Shown here: piece after piece, positions 24,413-32,962 of the stretch | Layout of the letters: each line of letters begins with the position of its first letter | How positions within the stretch are numbered: position 1 is the stretch's first letter | Assembly (NCBI GenBank): GCA_013204585.1 | Contig: JABMNL010000055.1 | Span: 1 to 64,000 of the forward strand | From: SAR202 cluster bacterium | GTDB taxonomy: Bacteria; Chloroflexota; Dehalococcoidia; Lucifugimonadales; UBA3495 | Direction of reading: 5' to 3' | Length of the DNA: 64,000 nucleotides | Position numbers and translations under genes: made by a program | The notes under the pieces: generated by a model | What the model was told of the DNA's origin: nothing | What the model saw: the letters and a program-made list of their open reading frames with translations, nothing else | Database searches by the model: none

Positions 24413-26361
24413 ACCTTCTACGCCTATCCAACAGGCAGCAGATTGGGAATAAGGCACACTTGAGTCTTCCCAGAACTCCAAATATTTCGTTGTCCACGAA
24501 GCTAATTCTATTGGTGGTTGGTCCGCTAGCCCTGACGCTGGCGGTGACTCTGCCGCTCACCGTCACCGGACTGAACCGGTTGGCGTCTGAGACCAGCAGC
24601 CAACGGTTAGAAGAAGAGATTGGTGTTATCGGAGAACAATTCGCAGATCTTGAGAACCGACTAAATCAATCGGCTGATGAAATAGCAAAAAATCCAAATC
24701 TGCTATCGGCGGTCCGGGAAGCCGATACTGCCAAAATTGCTTCTAATTTACTGTCCATTAGTTTAGTTTCGGACCTTCAGCACTTAGGCGTCGTGGATAT
24801 TAAGGGTGTTGCATTGGGCCATGAACATCAGGCTGACTCCCGATTCGATGAACGGGAGACGACTGCAATGAATGCCCTGGGATTGTTGGAGATTGAAACA
24901 ACCACCGTAATGCAAGTTCCCCAGGGATGGTTCTTGATGGCGATTCGCCCACTGAAAGACTCAGTAGGCCTTGTTGGGTCTGTCAGCGTTGGTCGAATGA
25001 TTGACGTTGAAGCATTAGCAGAGATGAATTTTAACCGGCTCGATCCTCTGGTCTTGGTCTTTAATGAATTTGGAAAGGTTGCCACTTCCTCTATTGACGC
25101 GGATCAAATAAGTTCGACCTTTTCTATAGTCCCAGATTCTGAACTAGTCGAAGTCGCCCGTACGGGCCAAGTAGTCTTGGGATCGGTAATTGTTGGCGGG
25201 ATGAAACAGCGTGCAGCCTATTCACCAGTGGTTTTGGGGGGCGGGTCCCGCGGAGTTTTTGCAGTAGTCCTAACCACCTCGCCGGTGGTAAGTCTTCGTG
25301 ACGAGCTCATCGCAAATTACGTCATGGTGACTGCTGCTTTGGTGCTTCTGGTATTGGGTGTTGGTTACGTGGTAACCAGGACCATAACCCAACGGATTCT
25401 GCGACTGCGGGATACTGCAGTTGAGATTGGTAACGGCAACCTATTGGTGAGGGTTGAGGAGACCATCAACGACGAGATGGGTACTTTGGCCCATGAATTC
25501 AACCGGATGGCCGATAGCCTAAACGAAAAAAACACTCAGCTGGAACTGGCAAACCGAAATCTGGAAATGCGTGTGTTCGAACGGACAGACGAGTTGGAGC
25601 AGGCTAACGCTCGATTAGTAGAAGCCCATAGCCAATTGGTCCGCACTGAGAAGTTGGCGGCCATCGGCGAGCTGTCCAATGGCGTGGCCCACGATTTGCG
25701 CAGCCCATTGGGCGCCATTAGGAACGGTGTGTTCTTCCTAAAGGCAAGATTGACCAAGTCCAATAAGCTAACTACCGATCCAAAGATTGCCGAGTTTCTC
25801 GAGGTGATGGATAACCGAATAACTCATTGCGACAAGATTATCGGAGACCTAATTGCCTTTACCCATATCGGACCTCCGGAGTACGCTCCGGTCAATTTGG
25901 CTCAAGCGTTGGATTCGGCTATTTGGATAATCGGCACGCCATCGGGGCTAACGATAGTAAAAGAACTTGGGGACGAGGAAGTGGAAGTCCAAGCCGACCA
26001 TAATCAGCTTGTTAAGGTTTTCTCTAGCTTGGCTGTTAATGCACAGGAGGCCATGCCGGAAGGCGGCGTCTTGACGATTAGTCTTAAGAAAACCGAATCT
26101 ACGGCAGAGCTTACTTTCGCCGACAATGGTATGGGGATGGATAGCGCAGAGTTGGATAAGATATTTGATCCGCTTTACACCACCAAGATTCAGGGTACTG
26201 GCCTCGGTCTGGCGGTCTGTCAGCAGATAATCGCCAAACATAATGGTCGGTTGGATGTTTCTAGCCAGCGGGATGTAGGCACCACTTTTACGGTAGTACT
26301 TCCCCTAATCGTCGGTTACACGGTAGCTGCCGAATCCCAGGTTAGCGAGGCCCGTCCGTAG
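24409..26361 (+). CDS. Membrane histidine kinase with HAMP domain
   Basis: 650 residues from a GTG that overlaps the preceding stop (GTGA). First membrane helix at about 25-50 (LILLVVGPLALTLAVTLPL), a large extracytoplasmic sensor to about 300 beginning with a helical section rich in Glu/Asn, second helix at about 305-325 (MVTAALVLLVLGVGYVV), a HAMP domain, a coiled coil (NTQLELANRNLEMRVFERTDELEQ), phospho-acceptor His428 in GVAHDLRSPLGAI, and an ATPase with NAQEAMPEGG, DNGMGMD and GTGLGLAVCQQI. Translational coupling suggests it senses the ligand of the PstS-like protein. No response regulator is in the window. Confidence 0.9.
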   Translation: MNLLRLSNRQQIGNKAHLSLPRTPNISLSTKLILLVVGPLALTLAVTLPLTVTGLNRLASETSSQRLEEEIGVIGEQFADLENRLNQSADEIAKNPNLLSAVREADTAKIASNLLSISLVSDLQHLGVVDIKGVALGHEHQADSRFDERETTAMNALGLLEIETTTVMQVPQGWFLMAIRPLKDSVGLVGSVSVGRMIDVEALAEMNFNRLDPLVLVFNEFGKVATSSIDADQISSTFSIVPDSELVEVARTGQVVLGSVIVGGMKQRAAYSPVVLGGGSRGVFAVVLTTSPVVSLRDELIANYVMVTAALVLLVLGVGYVVTRTITQRILRLRDTAVEIGNGNLLVRVEETINDEMGTLAHEFNRMADSLNEKNTQLELANRNLEMRVFERTDELEQANARLVEAHSQLVRTEKLAAIGELSNGVAHDLRSPLGAIRNGVFFLKARLTKSNKLTTDPKIAEFLEVMDNRITHCDKIIGDLIAFTHIGPPEYAPVNLAQALDSAIWIIGTPSGLTIVKELGDEEVEVQADHNQLVKVFSSLAVNAQEAMPEGGVLTISLKKTESTAELTFADNGMGMDSAELDKIFDPLYTTKIQGTGLGLAVCQQIIAKHNGRLDVSSQRDVGTTFTVVLPLIVGYTVAAESQVSEARP

Positions 26362-26404
26362 GTTGACGAGCCAGGTTTTCAGTAACCAGCTTGGGAAATG
26401 GCGA

Positions 26405-27289
26405 CTAATCGACAACCTCTTTAAATTGTTGAATGGCGTTTATGTGGTCTTGAGGGGATTTTAGGCCAGCCCTCATGGTGTTGAGCGACACATGGGTTGC
26501 CCCCAATTCTTGCCACGCCTGTGCCTGTGTCTGCCAAAACTCCGGGTCGCCGTCGGCAGCATTAATCCTCGGTTCCATTCCAATTTTGGCACCGTCGCGT
26601 CCAGCTTCATTGGCGAACACCATTAGTCGTTCTACCGTGGCTTTCGCATCGTCGCCAGGCTGCATCTGAGGGAACCATCCGTCGGCAAGCCTTGCCACCC
26701 TACGCAGCACCCGGTCGGTGGGAACAGGATTTGCTCTGGCCCCGGCGCCCATCCAAATTGGTATTGGACGCTGCACCGGCTGGGGGCATACTCCGGCGTA
26801 ATCTACCTTATGGTATTGGCCCTCATAGTTGACCACGTCTTTGGTCCAAAATTCCCGCAGCAGGCTTATTTGCTCTGCGTAACGTCGGCCACGGTTGCCG
26901 AACTCCTGGTTCAACGCCTCGTACTCCACATGGTTCCAGCCCACGCCAACGCCCAGCCTTAGCCGCCCTCCAGTCAAGAGGTCCACTTCTGCTGCCTGTT
27001 TGGCCACGAGAGCAGTCTGCCGTTGGCTCAAAATCAGCACACCAGTTACGAATTCTAGATTGGTGGTAATCCCGGCCAAATAGCTGAATAGCACGAATGG
27101 CTCGTGGAACATGGACTCCAAGGTGTAGCTGCCTTGCCAGTTGGCGTGGTGGTTGGTGTCTGCGCCCAGAACATGGTCGTAGGCCAACAGATGGGAATAG
27201 CCCAGTCCCTCAGCAGCCTGCACGTAGTCGCGCACTGCGGCTGGGTCAGAGCCAATCTCGGTTTGCGGGAATACTACTCCTACATTCAT
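26405..27289 (-). CDS. LLM class F420-dependent oxidoreductase, TIGR03619-like
   Basis: 294 residues. MNVGVVFPQTEIGSDPAAV, AEGLGYSHLLAYDHVLG, LEFVTGVLILSQRQTALVAKQ, GGRLRLGVGVGWNHVEYEAL and RRYAEQISLLREFWT match the F420-dependent luciferase-like group. The GVGVGWN segment is diagnostic of the cofactor-binding side. AGGAG precedes the ATG. It forms an apparent pair with the LLM gene upstream (27320), separated by 30 bp. Confidence 0.9.
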   Translation of the reverse strand: MNVGVVFPQTEIGSDPAAVRDYVQAAEGLGYSHLLAYDHVLGADTNHHANWQGSYTLESMFHEPFVLFSYLAGITTNLEFVTGVLILSQRQTALVAKQAAEVDLLTGGRLRLGVGVGWNHVEYEALNQEFGNRGRRYAEQISLLREFWTKDVVNYEGQYHKVDYAGVCPQPVQRPIPIWMGAGARANPVPTDRVLRRVARLADGWFPQMQPGDDAKATVERLMVFANEAGRDGAKIGMEPRINAADGDPEFWQTQAQAWQELGATHVSLNTMRAGLKSPQDHINAIQQFKEVVD

Positions 27290-27319
27290 GGGAGGTCTCC
27301 TAATTGACGGATGTCCAGG

Positions 27320-28456
27320 TTAGTTGTTGGCGGCAGCAGACGAAGCCTTGGCCTTTTCCTTGGCTCGGAAATGGGGAATAACATGCTTGCCGAACATGGT
27401 TAGGGTGTTCATCACCTCTTCGTGAGTGGCCGGACCGATGGCGGACAGCAAGAACACCTGCTCGATTCCCATCTCCTCGTAGCTCTCGAAGAATTTGATG
27501 CATTCGTCGGGAGTGCCCACGCAGTAGGATGTCCCCTTCTTGACTGTGTCGCTAGCGGTGGCATCATCAGGGTACGGGCCAGCGGCTAGTTTCATGTCGC
27601 GTTCATAATAGCCCTTGTAGTCAGAGGGGATGGTTGCTGGGTCAACGCCCTGCCAGACCAGGCGGGCTCGTTCGCGCTGTTGGTCCATGTACCAGCCCAC
27701 CAGTTCTGTGCCCCGTCCATCGATTTCCTTCTGGTCTTCGTGGCAGAAACCGGCAGTCATCAAGGCGTTATGGTTGTTCACCAGTGCCACATTGGGTTGG
27801 ACCGATTTTATAGCCTTCTGGTACAGCCGAAGAACTTCGCCCACCTTCTCGGGGCCGCCTTCGCTGCCGACTAAGGCACCCAAGCCCAACTCGGCGGCGG
27901 TGCGTGTGGTTTCCTCGCTGGAGCAGGCAGACCACAGAGGCGGATGGGGTTTCTGGAGTGGCTTGGGGAGCACTTGACGGGGCGGAATCTTGTAGTATTC
28001 GCCCTCGTGGGAGACCACTTCTTCAGTCCATATTCGCGGCAGCACCCGGGCGTACTCTTCCCACATGCCCCTGGTGTCTTCCAGCTTGGCCCCGTAGGGT
28101 GTGAGTTGGTACGGATAGCCGGTTCGACCCAGGCCAACGTCCACACGGCCGTGGCTGAGTATGTCCAGGGTGGCCATACGCGCGGCAGTGTGCAGCGGGT
28201 GATGGATCGGGGCCAATACCACGCCGACGCCCAACCGAATGCGGGTGGTGCGCTGGCTCACGGCAGCCAAAGTTAGGTCTGGGGCGCTGTTATGGGACCA
28301 CACGGGGCGGAAATGATGCTCGGAGAACCAAACGCTGTCGTAGCCCATCTCTTCGGCGTAGACAATCTGGTCTAGAGCCTCCCAAATGCGTCTTGCTTCG
28401 CTTTCTTCATCCCAGGGTTTGGGTACCTGAATTTGGTAAAACAGTCCGAACTTCAT
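27320..28456 (-). CDS. LLM class flavin-dependent oxidoreductase
   Basis: 378 residues. Luciferase-like signatures: MGYDSVWFSEHHFRPVW, AVSQRTTRIRLGVGVVLAPIHHP, LDILSHGRVDVGLGRTGYP, and a C-terminal GTPDECIKFFESYEEMGIEQ helix. The start is the ATG at 28456 (GAGAGGG upstream). Probably FMN-dependent monooxygenase; substrate unknown. First gene of a two-gene operon with the F420-type gene. Confidence 0.9.
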   Translation of the reverse strand: MKFGLFYQIQVPKPWDEESEARRIWEALDQIVYAEEMGYDSVWFSEHHFRPVWSHNSAPDLTLAAVSQRTTRIRLGVGVVLAPIHHPLHTAARMATLDILSHGRVDVGLGRTGYPYQLTPYGAKLEDTRGMWEEYARVLPRIWTEEVVSHEGEYYKIPPRQVLPKPLQKPHPPLWSACSSEETTRTAAELGLGALVGSEGGPEKVGEVLRLYQKAIKSVQPNVALVNNHNALMTAGFCHEDQKEIDGRGTELVGWYMDQQRERARLVWQGVDPATIPSDYKGYYERDMKLAAGPYPDDATASDTVKKGTSYCVGTPDECIKFFESYEEMGIEQVFLLSAIGPATHEEVMNTLTMFGKHVIPHFRAKEKAKASSAAANN

Positions 28457-28643
28457 CAATCCCTCTCTGTGGTCACGCCCGGTGTACCAGGCAGTGGCGT
28501 CAAATTGACTTGGGTTAGGTAGACGCCATTATAGAGAGAGACTGAAGTCAGTCAATGCCGCGTCAGGGAGGCATAGGAGAAATAATGCCAGGAGTGCTTA
28601 TAGCAAGATGGTTGCGTTGAATCGGGTTAGAGAGTTACAGGGT

Positions 28644-28973
28644 CTACTGGCCTGAAGGAACAGGGGGCAAGTACGAGTTGAGCACATTTCTGAGGCTTTC
28701 TTGATCCAAATCGGAACCATTTAAGATATCGGCGATTCGGTCTATCGTGTCCTCGGCAGCGGCTAGTTTGCGTGAAGTGATTTCGTTGGTAAGTTGGGCC
28801 GACGCTAGGTTTTCAGAAATAGTAGATCTAACGGTTGGGCCGTCAATTTCCCGGTAAATGGTCGCTGCCACTGCGGCAATTAAGACGATTACCCAAATAC
28901 TGGCCAGAGCAATCCCAACCTGTTTGAGGTGGAGAGCCTTAAAATAGTCGATGTTTCGGACGTCGTTTGTCAT
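28644..28973 (-). CDS. Small membrane protein, unknown
   Basis: 109 residues. One transmembrane helix at about 20-42 (VGIALASIWVIVLIAAVAA) after a short charged N-terminus, then an extracytoplasmic helical region (SENLASAQLTNEITSRKLAAAEDTID) probably forming a coiled coil, and a Pro-rich end. No family recognised. Divergent from the Nudix gene. Confidence 0.6.
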   Translation of the reverse strand: MTNDVRNIDYFKALHLKQVGIALASIWVIVLIAAVAATIYREIDGPTVRSTISENLASAQLTNEITSRKLAAAEDTIDRIADILNGSDLDQESLRNVLNSYLPPVPSGQ

Positions 28974-29104
28974 TGGAATTCACCCAATCGGCACAGCGAT
29001 TTCTTGTGAAGATTGTCCTTCTCATGCACCCTACAGTCAAGCTAGTATGCATACTGCACTCAAGGCTTTTAGCACGAATTTGTAAAGCGGAGAAAACCTT
29101 TAAT

Positions 29105-29572
29105 ATGAGCGTCCTACGGAGTGGTGACAGAATCGGGAGGCAAGGCGTGTTGCGGCCTGGCGCGTCGGCAATTATTTTCGACGAGGCTAGAGAAAAAATA
29201 TTGCTGACCCAGCGGGAGGACAATGCCCGGTGGTGTCTCCCCGGCGGGGGTATGGACCCAGGGGAAAGCGCTGCCGAGGCCTGCGTTAGAGAAGTTTTGG
29301 AGGAGACTGGGTTAGTGGCGCGCGCCACCAAATTGGTCGGCATTTATACCTCTCCTAACCTGCTCATAGAGTACCCCGACGGCAATAAAATTCAGCCGAC
29401 TGCGTTTAGCTTTGAAGCTGAGATTACCGGTGGCGAACTGGGACTAAGTGATGAGACCACCGCCTTTGGCTGGTATACGGTGGCCGAGATGGAAGCCATG
29501 GACACCATGGAACATCACATTGAACGGGTTCGAGACGCGATTAAAAACCAACCGGAAGCAATCTTCCAGTAA
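29105..29572 (+). CDS. Nudix hydrolase
   Basis: 155 residues with the complete Nudix box: G-x5-E-x7-REVLEETGLV starting at GGGMDPGE. Preceded by VLRPGASAIIFDEAREKILL and WCLPGG. It hydrolyses a nucleoside-diphosphate-linked substrate; which one cannot be read. I chose the ATG at 29105 because homologous sequence starts there and a GGAG lies 12 bases upstream; the frame is open further upstream to 28967 but that part overlaps the divergent gene and looks random. Confidence 0.88.
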   Translation: MSVLRSGDRIGRQGVLRPGASAIIFDEAREKILLTQREDNARWCLPGGGMDPGESAAEACVREVLEETGLVARATKLVGIYTSPNLLIEYPDGNKIQPTAFSFEAEITGGELGLSDETTAFGWYTVAEMEAMDTMEHHIERVRDAIKNQPEAIFQ

Positions 29573-29576
29573 CGTA

Positions 29577-29999
29577 ATGAGCAAGATTATCCAAGTCGTC
29601 TTCAAGCTGCTGTGGGGGGCGTTACGCCTTGCCATATGGCTGCTGGCTGTGGTCTTTCGCCTGACTTTTGGTTTGGTTTGGCGGCAGACCCTGGGACGGT
29701 CAACGGTTTACGTTCGGCGTGACTGGAATGACCGTGGGGTTGGTCGGGTACGATGGTCCCAGTTACGCGACCCACGGTGGGACACGGTTTCCGGCGGCGC
29801 TCAAATAGAAAACCCGTTGCCTTTGCTTCACGGTTACGTTTGGTGTAATAAAGTGCGGGGCAAAATTGGCCATTCCTGCGCCCACGGTCCGGGGCCCCAC
29901 AACATTAAAGTCTGCATGTTGCGCGAGGACAACAGCCGTCTTATCTGGCAGCGCTTGCTAGAACTCGCAGGGCCAGACCGTAGGTTGGATGGGGGATAA
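29577..29999 (+). CDS. Unknown protein with N-terminal membrane helix
   Basis: 140 residues from the ATG at 29577, four bases after the Nudix stop, so likely co-translated. The first 40 residues are strongly hydrophobic (VVFKLLWGALRLAIWLLAVVFRLTF), one or two membrane helices; the rest is basic and aromatic with Cys at VWCNK, HSCAHG and KVCML. The PGPHNIKVCML and WQRLLEL parts are not recognised. Followed 38 bp later by the ketopantoate-reductase gene. Confidence 0.6.
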   Translation: MSKIIQVVFKLLWGALRLAIWLLAVVFRLTFGLVWRQTLGRSTVYVRRDWNDRGVGRVRWSQLRDPRWDTVSGGAQIENPLPLLHGYVWCNKVRGKIGHSCAHGPGPHNIKVCMLREDNSRLIWQRLLELAGPDRRLDGG

Positions 30000-30037
30000 A
30001 CCGAGTCTAACTCTAGTGGCAGAGTGGAGAGGTCAAA

Positions 30038-30988
30038 ATGCGGATTGCTATATTCGGAGCCGGAGGCATCGGTGGCTACCTGGGTGGGCGTTTATCCCAG
30101 GCAGGGGAAGAGGTGGTGCTCATCGCCAGGGGCGAGCATTTGGAGGCCATCCGCGAGCATGGGCTCAGAGTCGATAGCATCAAGGGCGATTTCGTTGCGA
30201 CGCCAGCATTGGCTACCGACAACCCAACCGAAGCTGGGCCCGTTGATGTTGTGATACTGGGGGTTAAAGGGTGGCAGGTGCATGACGCGGCCATGGCGAT
30301 GCGCCCCATGATTGGCCCCGAAACGTTCGTCGTCCCCATGCAGAACGGGGTGGATGCCCCGGCCCAGTTGGCATCCGTACTTGGCGAACGAGCTGTACTG
30401 GTCGGACTGGGAGGCCTGATTAGTTATATCGTAGGTCCGGGCCACATTTTGCATGCAGGCGGCGAGCCATTCGTGTCCTTTGGTGAGGTGGACAACTCAA
30501 CTACCGAGCGCACCCAAAGGCTATTGCGGGCGTTCCAAAACGCTGGCGTCCGGGCCAATATCCCCTCCAACATCTACGCGGCGCTTTGGGGGAAACTGGC
30601 GTTCATGGCCGCCAACAGCGGAATAGGAGCGGTATCTCGCGTCCCTTCAGGCCAATGGCGTAGCGTCCCCGAGTCCTGGGAGATGGCGCAGCAGGTGGTC
30701 AGGGAGGTCTTGGCGGTGGCGGCGGGTCAGGGTATCAAAATGCCCGGCGACGCCTTTGCCTCGGCTATAGCAAGACTTGAAGGCTCACCTGCCAACGGCA
30801 CATCGTCGATGCAGCGGGACCTAATGGAAGGTCGCCCCTCTGAGTTGGAAGTGCAGATTGGTAGCGTAGTGCGCTTGGGGAAAGAAGCCGGTGTACCCAC
30901 TCCGGTCAACTCATTCATCTACCACAGTCTGCTGCCCCAAGAAAAGAAGGCTCGCGGCGAGTTTCCAACTGAGGAAGAAGAGGAGTAG
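30038..30988 (+). CDS. 2-dehydropantoate 2-reductase family protein
   Basis: 316 residues. N-terminal NADP-binding Rossmann fold MRIAIFGAGGIGGYLGGRLS, the family segment VILGVKGWQVHDA, and the central QNGVDAPAQLASVLG. The catalytic Lys region SNIYAALWGKLAFMAANSGIGAV and the C-terminal SSMQRDLMEGRPSELE match ApbA/PanE. It reduces ketopantoate to pantoate, or a related 2-oxo acid; many paralogues of panE are not true pantoate enzymes, so I leave the symbol blank. GGAGAGG precedes the ATG. Confidence 0.88.
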   Translation: MRIAIFGAGGIGGYLGGRLSQAGEEVVLIARGEHLEAIREHGLRVDSIKGDFVATPALATDNPTEAGPVDVVILGVKGWQVHDAAMAMRPMIGPETFVVPMQNGVDAPAQLASVLGERAVLVGLGGLISYIVGPGHILHAGGEPFVSFGEVDNSTTERTQRLLRAFQNAGVRANIPSNIYAALWGKLAFMAANSGIGAVSRVPSGQWRSVPESWEMAQQVVREVLAVAAGQGIKMPGDAFASAIARLEGSPANGTSSMQRDLMEGRPSELEVQIGSVVRLGKEAGVPTPVNSFIYHSLLPQEKKARGEFPTEEEEE

Positions 30989-31192
30989 CTACTGCCAGTG
31001 AGCCGGCGGGTCTTGGCCAGCGGGAAGCAACTTTATCTGGAGCGACGGAATCAGAAAAGCCCGGTCGCATTCCCGGCATCTCCATCTGCCCAGGGGGTGA
31101 AAACCCGTTGTGCGGTGTATCTCGGTGCTTTTGCACCGTTGGCACACCTGGACTTCGTAGGGAACCTCTTCGGGTTTGGCGGGCGTACTCAT
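30989..31192 (-). CDS. Small zinc-ribbon protein
   Basis: 67 residues from the ATG at 31192, which follows AGGGG. Cys pairs in VCQRCKSTE and RWRCRECD form a zinc ribbon. The stop abuts the stop of the ketopantoate-reductase gene. The start lies eight bases after the cupin stop, so cupin and zinc ribbon form a two-gene operon. Function unknown; perhaps a transcription or redox accessory. Confidence 0.65.
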   Translation of the reverse strand: MSTPAKPEEVPYEVQVCQRCKSTEIHRTTGFHPLGRWRCRECDRAFLIPSLQIKLLPAGQDPPAHWQ

Positions 31193-31200
31193 ATCAGCCC

Positions 31201-31527
31201 CTATGGCAGTGGCATAGATATGCTGACCGAATGCACCGGGAAGCGGGTTTTGTGGCCCTCGCCGGTGACGTCTTCCCAAAGCCGTAGGTCGTTGGGGCCG
31301 AAACTGTGGATTGTGCCGTTGGCCATTTGGATGTCGATCTGGCCGCTCAGCATGGTCATCCAGCGCCTACGGGGAGCGGGGTGCAACTCCGAAAACTCGG
31401 TTGGCTCATTAACCTGGACGGAACAACCGGTACAGGTTTTTAGTGTCTCCAAGATGGGGTCGTCTTCTTGCAGTTCTTCCATGACGCTCTTTCCGTCATT
31501 GCCGGTGTACATACGGAAGATGCCCAT
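31201..31527 (-). CDS. Cupin-domain protein
   Basis: 108 residues. A beta-barrel cupin is suggested by RRRWMTMLSGQIDIQMANG and HSFGPNDLRLWEDVTGEGHKT: the second cupin motif (G-D/N-x-x-P-like turn and late His) is visible, the first lacks the usual His pair, so the metal site may be incomplete. An N-terminal LKTCTGCSV CxxC pair is odd for a cupin. GAGG precedes the ATG. Substrate unknown. Confidence 0.7.
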   Translation of the reverse strand: MGIFRMYTGNDGKSVMEELQEDDPILETLKTCTGCSVQVNEPTEFSELHPAPRRRWMTMLSGQIDIQMANGTIHSFGPNDLRLWEDVTGEGHKTRFPVHSVSISMPLP

Positions 31528-31609
31528 TTTAGATTCCTCTTAAGTAATGGCGTTTTGAGAAGATACTAGTCTAGGATGCAATCCCGAATCAAGCAAAAAT
31601 AGACTCCCA

Positions 31610-32383
31610 CTAAAGTATATAAAGAATTGTCTTTACGACACCGCCATCTATCGAGATTTCGCACAATGTTTTGCTTTCTTTCACCTTGAAATCGAACGGC
31701 GCTTCAGTAACGACAACACCGCTGGAATCCTTCTGTCTCGTAGCTAATCGGGTCAAAAAACCAGTTGGAATATCTACGTTCGGAGTGAAACCTAAATTTT
31801 TGGGTAAAACTTCAGTTATCAAAACATATTTGTAGTCATACAGCTTCGGAATAATTGCTTTTATGTGATTGTTCGAAAGATGCTGTAAAACTTGTCTTAC
31901 AAATGCGACGTCTCCACGTGGCAATTCGTCAGCGGTTAAATCAACAGCAGAGAAATGGACGTCAAGACCCTCATATTTATCCGTATTCCTGGTGATTACT
32001 GACTCAGTTACATCGCAGGCATTATAAGAATTAAATAAATGCCGGATTCTTTTGCCAACCGCAAAATCACCACAGCCCAGGTCGACCGCGTCTAAATTCT
32101 GACCGTACGACCCAACAAATTGTTCCACGGCGTCCACATAAGGAGCCACGATTTCTTCAAAATGAGAGCCGCCGCCGGAATAGTATAAATCGGCGTCTTC
32201 ATGTCGGCTGCCCCACATTCTCTCTTGATAGATAATCTCGAAGGTTTCATGGGGAGATAAATGTTGCAGGTTTTTCCAGTGCGATAACTGTCGCTTACGA
32301 ATTAGCACAGAATAAAGGGTAGACACTGGTTGCAGGATTACCCGAGGGAGTAATTTTTTTAGGAGTCGTTTGATGGCGAACAT
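31610..32383 (-). CDS. AT-rich class I SAM methyltransferase
   Basis: 257 residues. Hydrophobic/basic N-terminus, then motif I DAVDLGCGDFAVGKRIR (about 100-115), the second strand YNACDVTESVI and motif III-like ADELPRGDVAFVRQVLQHLS. Codon use is clearly more A+T-rich than that of neighbouring genes, and the gene sits next to tRNA-Thr: signs of horizontal transfer. The domain looks like those in surface-glycan clusters, but no such cluster is here. Confidence 0.75.
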   Translation of the reverse strand: MFAIKRLLKKLLPRVILQPVSTLYSVLIRKRQLSHWKNLQHLSPHETFEIIYQERMWGSRHEDADLYYSGGGSHFEEIVAPYVDAVEQFVGSYGQNLDAVDLGCGDFAVGKRIRHLFNSYNACDVTESVITRNTDKYEGLDVHFSAVDLTADELPRGDVAFVRQVLQHLSNNHIKAIIPKLYDYKYVLITEVLPKNLGFTPNVDIPTGFLTRLATRQKDSSGVVVTEAPFDFKVKESKTLCEISIDGGVVKTILYIL

Positions 32384-32513
32384 AGCACCTAGTTCGAGGT
32401 ATTACCTTCCCACAATTTGGGTCAGCACGGGGCGCGATTCATATTAGTGATTTATGTTTCGGAACAATTTGAAAAATAGTGTACCAGCAGCGGATGTTGG
32501 TTTTGAGCCTAAT

Positions 32514-32551
32514 AAAATTCGAGGCCCCGAAATACAACCGGGGCATCGAAT
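32514..32551 (-). terminator. Rho-independent terminator of tRNA-Thr
   Basis: On the minus strand: TTCGATGCCCCGG, loop TTGTATT, TCGGGGCCTCGAA, then TTTTATT. One mismatched pair. It ends the transcript carrying tRNA-Thr. Confidence 0.65.
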
Positions 32552-32649
32552 CGGTGCTTAATATGAAGCCAGTTATGATTTGGAGGGTAGTTTTTGGTTA
32601 TAGGTCTATAGAATTTGCTGTGACTAGTTTGATTTAGATTTTGAATAAA

Positions 32650-32724
32650 TGGAGCCGGTGATGGGAATCGAACCCGCGACCTGCTGTTTACGAAACAGCT
32701 GCTCTGCCACTGAGCTACACCGGC
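32650..32724 (-). tRNA. tRNA-Thr (anticodon CGT)
   Basis: Full cloverleaf on the minus strand: acceptor GCCGGTG pairs with CACCGGC, D arm GCTCAGTGGCAGAGC, anticodon stem GCTGT/ACAGC with loop TTCGTAA, T arm CGGGTTCGATTCCC (GGGTTCGATTCCC), encoded CCA. Confidence 0.95.
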
Positions 32725-32962
32725 CTTATAGTGGGCGATGGGCTGCTGTCTGGGAAACAGCACATTTGCTGTCCGTTTGCGTCCTTCCGATAAGGGCGGC
32801 AAACGAGGCTATCGCAGCAGGTATTTTAGCATATGGCCGTGTCGGGCAGGCACCAACGCAGGTGTGATTCTGGCCTGCCTTGGCCATATTATCGGGTCTT
32901 AGGTCGGGGTGATGAAAGGAGGGTGGCGTATTGGGCGGACGTGTGCAGAATGCCTTTGGGAA

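Noticed and set aside
5786-28456. The four LLM oxidoreductases as a biosynthetic gene cluster
   Set aside because: They are scattered among unrelated genes with no core biosynthetic enzyme. Many copies of this family per genome are usual in F420-using or SAR202-like bacteria.
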